DNA of 7,158 nt, from positions 1 to 7,158 of the forward strand of contig DQVB01000567.1 in NCBI GenBank assembly GCA_015661985.1. Reading direction: 5' to 3'. The translations under genes and the position numbers were made by a program. Below are positions 4,873 through 7,158 of this stretch, piece after piece. The notes beneath the pieces were generated by a model. It saw only the letters and a program-made list of their open reading frames with translations. It was not told the DNA's origin and did not search any database. The DNA is from Planctomycetota bacterium. Lineage in GTDB: Bacteria > Planctomycetota > Planctomycetia > Pirellulales > Thermoguttaceae. The stretch's first letter is position 1. Each line of letters starts with the position of its first letter.

Positions 4873-6618
4873 TCACCCGCGCGCAAAACCGACAACCTTG
4901 CCGATCTCTTCGAATTCGATCCACAGCTTATCGCCGCGGAATTCGAAGGATCGGAGGAAGGAACCTCGTTCGTCGATTTGCATCATCAGCGTTTGGCCTT
5001 CGACCTTCCATGTGCCGGTTTCCGCCGCCCACCGAGGTTCTCCCGTAGGTGGGATAGTGGCCAAGCGGCTTTGGAACCAGCCGTTGGGCGAGAAACGGAG
5101 GGTCCACTCCACCCGGTCGGTCTCCGTGGCCCCGGCGAAGATCCACGTGCCGAAGAGCTGCTGGGCTATCTGGTCCTCGTCGCCCTCTCCCTCGTCTTCC
5201 TGAGTATATTCTTCGATTGCAAACTGTTCCGCGTCCAGTTCGGCGGCCGTGGCCCGGTCGCGGTTGGCCGCTTCGGTCTGGCCGAGTTCTTCCAACGCCA
5301 TTGCGCAGTTGTCGTAATAGAGGGCTTCTTCCGGGTCCAGTTGGATGGCACGGGTGAGGTCGGCCACTGCCTCTTGATAGCGCTCGAGCCGGAGCTGCGC
5401 CACGCCGCGCGAATTGTAGAAATCAGAGTCGCTCTCATTCAGCTTGATGGCTTCAGTGTAGGCTTTTGCAGCCAGGTCGAACTGTTCCAGTTCAAAGAGG
5501 GCTTCCCCCAGGTTGAACAGATAATGCGGGTCCCCGGCGTTCAACTGCCAGGCCTTCACAAACGCCTCGGCGCCTTGCTTGTATTGGCCCAACAGGTAGC
5601 GGCAGCACCCCAATTCGTTGAGGTAAGCGTCGTTGTTTGGCGCAAGCTGCAAGGCCATCTGGTAATCGTTGATTGCCCCTTCGATCCGATCTTGCTGTTT
5701 GCGGGCTTCGGCGCGGCGAGCGAAGGAGGCCGCTTCATCAGGATCCGGGCGGATGGCCTGGGTGAAGTCGGCCTCGGCCAACTCCGGGCGGTCCATTTCC
5801 AGTTGGCTGAGGCCCCGCTGGAAGTACGCCACCGGCTCCCGGAGGTGCAGCTGAATGAATGCGGTCGAGGCGGCGGTGGCAGCGTCGTACTCACCCAGTC
5901 GATGCAGCGCGATCCCCTGCCCGCCCAATGCCAGGACGTTTTGTGGATCGAGTTCCAGGGAGCGCTGGAGATCCGCCTTGGCCGTCCGCGGATCGCCCTT
6001 GGCCAGGAACGCCCAGGCGCGAGAGATGTAGGCATCCAGAGACGAGGGGCCCATACGTATGGCGGCGGTAAAGTCGCTCACAGCGGAACCCAGGCGCCCT
6101 TCCTCGACGTGACGCATTCTGCGGCGGACGTAGTGTTCGGCTGAGGCGGGTGTGGCCAGCGGAAGGGCTTCGGCCAAGTACTGGCGCACCTCCTGGACGT
6201 CCAGAAATGTGCTCACCGAGCGAGCCTTCTTGTGGTAAGCGAAGACAACAGCCGCCAACTGGCCTCGACCGTTGACCACCGGGGCGCCGCTGGCGCCGGG
6301 GTTCACCTCGGCGTCGGACTGCACCACTCGCACTGGAGCTCCCTCGCCGACGGTCATGGGCACCATCTGCCGAACGCAACCGGTGCGGTAGCCCCACAAA
6401 CCGCCACTGTACCACCCGGCCATGCCAACGATGTGGACGCGCTGGGCCGGAGAGAAGCTCTCTGGGGCCAGTGTCAGAGCAACCCCCTCGGTCGGCACCG
6501 AACGGACCTGGATCAGCGCCAGGTCACGACGCTTGTCGCTGTGGATCACCGCCGCCCGCACGCTTGCAGCGCTACGGAAAAACCGCTCCCGGTCGTTCAA
6601 CAAGGAGCCCTCTTCCAA
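4873..6618 (-). CDS. Intact C-terminal portion: protease-domain remainder, TPR array, beta-rich tail
   Basis: About 581 codons stay open from the second frameshift to the TGA at 4875-4873. The frame extends upstream to 6864, but those 82 codons are out-of-frame translation with no family content. First come the last two-thirds of a trypsin-like domain, with RRDLALIQV (Asp at about nt 6525) and NPGASGAPVVNGRGQLAAVV (Ser at about nt 6291); the usual GDSGG is here GASGA. About nine tandem TPRs follow (nt 6138-5230), clear examples being LDAYISRAWAFLAKGD..., DFYNSRGVAQLRLERYQEAV and AIQLDPEEALYYDN. After an acidic linker (EDEGEGDED) comes a domain of about 95 residues starting LFGTWIFAG and containing ETGTWKVEGQTLMMQI, resembling lipocalin-like tails of other planctomycete proteins. 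TPRs usually bind protein partners. Start codons for a separate product exist (for example TTG at 6618), but none has a clear ribosome binding site. The maintained frame argues the TPR part was recently or still is under selection. Confidence 0.85.
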   Translation of the reverse strand: MEEGSLLNDRERFFRSAASVRAAVIHSDKRRDLALIQVRSVPTEGVALTLAPESFSPAQRVHIVGMAGWYSGGLWGYRTGCVRQMVPMTVGEGAPVRVVQSDAEVNPGASGAPVVNGRGQLAAVVFAYHKKARSVSTFLDVQEVRQYLAEALPLATPASAEHYVRRRMRHVEEGRLGSAVSDFTAAIRMGPSSLDAYISRAWAFLAKGDPRTAKADLQRSLELDPQNVLALGGQGIALHRLGEYDAATAASTAFIQLHLREPVAYFQRGLSQLEMDRPELAEADFTQAIRPDPDEAASFARRAEARKQQDRIEGAINDYQMALQLAPNNDAYLNELGCCRYLLGQYKQGAEAFVKAWQLNAGDPHYLFNLGEALFELEQFDLAAKAYTEAIKLNESDSDFYNSRGVAQLRLERYQEAVADLTRAIQLDPEEALYYDNCAMALEELGQTEAANRDRATAAELDAEQFAIEEYTQEDEGEGDEDQIAQQLFGTWIFAGATETDRVEWTLRFSPNGWFQSRLATIPPTGEPRWAAETGTWKVEGQTLMMQIDERGSFLRSFEFRGDKLWIEFEEIGKVVGFARG

Positions 6619-6772
6619 GGAAAGTTGACCTGTACCACTTCGCAGCCGTCGATGACATACTGATTGGTCACCAGCAAGCGTCGCTGGACGTCCACGATCC
6701 AGGCAGTGCCGGCGTACACACCATCCCGGTGCTCGGTCACCACACAGGCCGCGGCCTTCAGTGTCTGGCAGG

Positions 6773-6985
6773 TTAATCTGGCGCGGCGAAAAGGACGTCC
6801 GTGATGGGGCGGCGCACGGCAGGACGTCTTCCGGCGCGGCTAGTGCGCTTACCGGGGGGCTCACCCCGTGTGGCCGCGATCGGCGCCGTGAGGATGACCA
6901 GCAAGGCTGAGGCCAGGGCCAGCGTGTGGAAGGCCCGGCCGGTTTGGGGTGGCTTCAGGATTCTGGACCGGCTGAGGCGGGACAT
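6773..6985 (-). CDS. N-terminal fragment: signal peptide of the protease-TPR protein
   Basis: This 70-codon frame starts MSRLSRSRILKPPQTG, with basic residues before a hydrophobic core at about residues 20-36 (FHTLALASALLVILTAP) and a likely signal peptidase site after PIAA. A basic linker (EPPGKRTSRAGRRPAVRRP) follows, then ITDVLFAAPD and a TAA. The stop falls where the protein should run on into the trypsin-like domain, so as it stands only a short exported peptide would be made. The frame is open upstream to 7147, but the ATG at 6985 is chosen because it places the charged n-region directly before the hydrophobic core. The ribosome binding site is weak (GGAAAG about 13 bases upstream). Confidence 0.65.
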   Translation of the reverse strand: MSRLSRSRILKPPQTGRAFHTLALASALLVILTAPIAATRGEPPGKRTSRAGRRPAVRRPITDVLFAAPD

Positions 6986-7023
6986 GATCGTGCTGCTTTC
7001 CGCCGCAGGGTCTGGGATGGCTC

Positions 7024-7053
7024 GTTGTAAACCTCCACTGCCAATACGGCCAA
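7024..7053 (-). promoter_or_regulatory. Candidate promoter of the protease-TPR locus
   Basis: On the minus strand TTGGCC (7053-7048) is followed after 18 bases by TACAAC (7029-7024), giving four matches to each consensus hexamer. It lies 38 bases upstream of the ATG at 6985, with the right orientation and distance. Confidence 0.4.
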
Positions 7054-7122
7054 GCACGGTTCCTGTGACAGTTGGCCGGCAAGAACAAGAACCGGTAAGC
7101 TCGAGTTTTGCCGTTCTTGGTG

Positions 7123-7148
7123 GTTGCGGATAGGCTATTCGCCGCAAC
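7123..7148. other. Inverted repeat GTTGCGG/CCGCAAC at the right edge
   Basis: Seven bases at 7123-7129 pair perfectly with 7142-7148. Inside, ATAG (7130-7133) and CTAT (7135-7138) can extend the stem with a TCG bulge. It lies upstream of the candidate promoter at 7024-7053. No T-run follows on either strand, so an operator is as likely as an RNA hairpin. A gene to the right, if any, lies beyond the window. Confidence 0.35.
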
Positions 7149-7158
7149 TAATTGCGTA

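Larger units (their letters stand above)
4873..6985 (-). pseudogene. Secreted trypsin-like/TPR protein gene broken by two frameshifts
   Basis: Pieces of one protein lie in three minus-strand frames. Frame A starts at the ATG at 6985 with a signal peptide and ends at TAA 6775-6773. Frame B (about 6779-6619, stop at 6599-6597) encodes the start of a trypsin-like domain: AAACVVTEHRDG, GTAWIVDVQRRLLVTN, QYVIDGCEVVQVNF. Frame C (from about 6618) continues with the rest of the protease domain, the TPRs and the C-terminal domain. Each junction would be repaired by one extra base, the first near 6780-6800 and the second near 6610-6622, where CCTTGG becoming CCTTTGG would read NFPLEEGS. The family's catalytic His (TNxHV) is Tyr in frame B; the Asp (RRDLALIQV) and Ser (PGASGAPV) remain. 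The causes could be a decaying gene, two sequencing or assembly errors, or, less likely, programmed shifting. The continuity of sequence across the junctions makes a single ancestral gene very likely. Confidence 0.8.

Noticed and set aside
4750..6144. 464-codon open frame on the plus strand
   Set aside because: It runs antisense to the TPR array and its sequence is a mirror of the TPR codons. The minus strand shows clear TPR motifs in this stretch.
6619..6864. N-terminal 82 codons of the long minus-strand frame starting MSPPVSALAAPED
   Set aside because: Cysteine- and arginine-rich sequence without family similarity, whereas the other two frames across the same bases give the signal peptide linker and the protease motifs.

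Overview
The window is GC-rich bacterial DNA that looks like the chromosome of a member of Planctomycetota, probably near the Pirellulales. The basis is protein style: an endonuclease/exonuclease/phosphatase (EEP) type protein ending in SEHLPVWAEFS, a trypsin-like domain fused to TPRs and a beta-rich tail, and wide non-coding gaps between mostly single genes. The lineage is inferred, since no rRNA or marker gene is present. I see no tRNA, rRNA, CRISPR array, transposase or phage gene.

Layout. At the left edge the first 20 codons of a ferritin run leftward (1-62). After a gap of about 370 bases comes an FxsA-family membrane protein (437-889, +). A 625-base non-coding stretch full of inverted repeats leads into nadA, quinolinate synthase (1515-2660, +). 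A second gap (2661-3085) holds a very strong intrinsic terminator at 2927-2959. Next is a membrane-anchored EEP-fold protein (3086-4081, +) whose start lies in a hairpin and whose catalytic residues are mostly replaced. A 150-residue protein of unknown function with a C-terminal coiled coil follows (4253-4705, +). The right third is one large leftward locus (4873-6985): a secreted trypsin-like domain, about nine TPRs and a C-terminal beta-rich domain, broken by two frameshifts in its N-terminal third.

The genes do not form an evident pathway or operon. Each has its own upstream gap and, in places, its own promoter or terminator candidate. nadA supplies quinolinate for NAD synthesis, and ferritin stores iron. 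The EEP protein and the protease-TPR protein both look exported or membrane-anchored. A theme of the window is enzyme folds with damaged active sites: the EEP protein has lost most metal and catalytic residues in an intact frame with an excellent ribosome binding site, and the protease-TPR locus has lost its catalytic histidine as well as its reading frame.

The points most worth following are the start-codon hairpin of the EEP gene, its pseudoenzyme active site, the double frameshift, and the structured leader of nadA. All RNA structures were found by eye, and no folding energies were computed.
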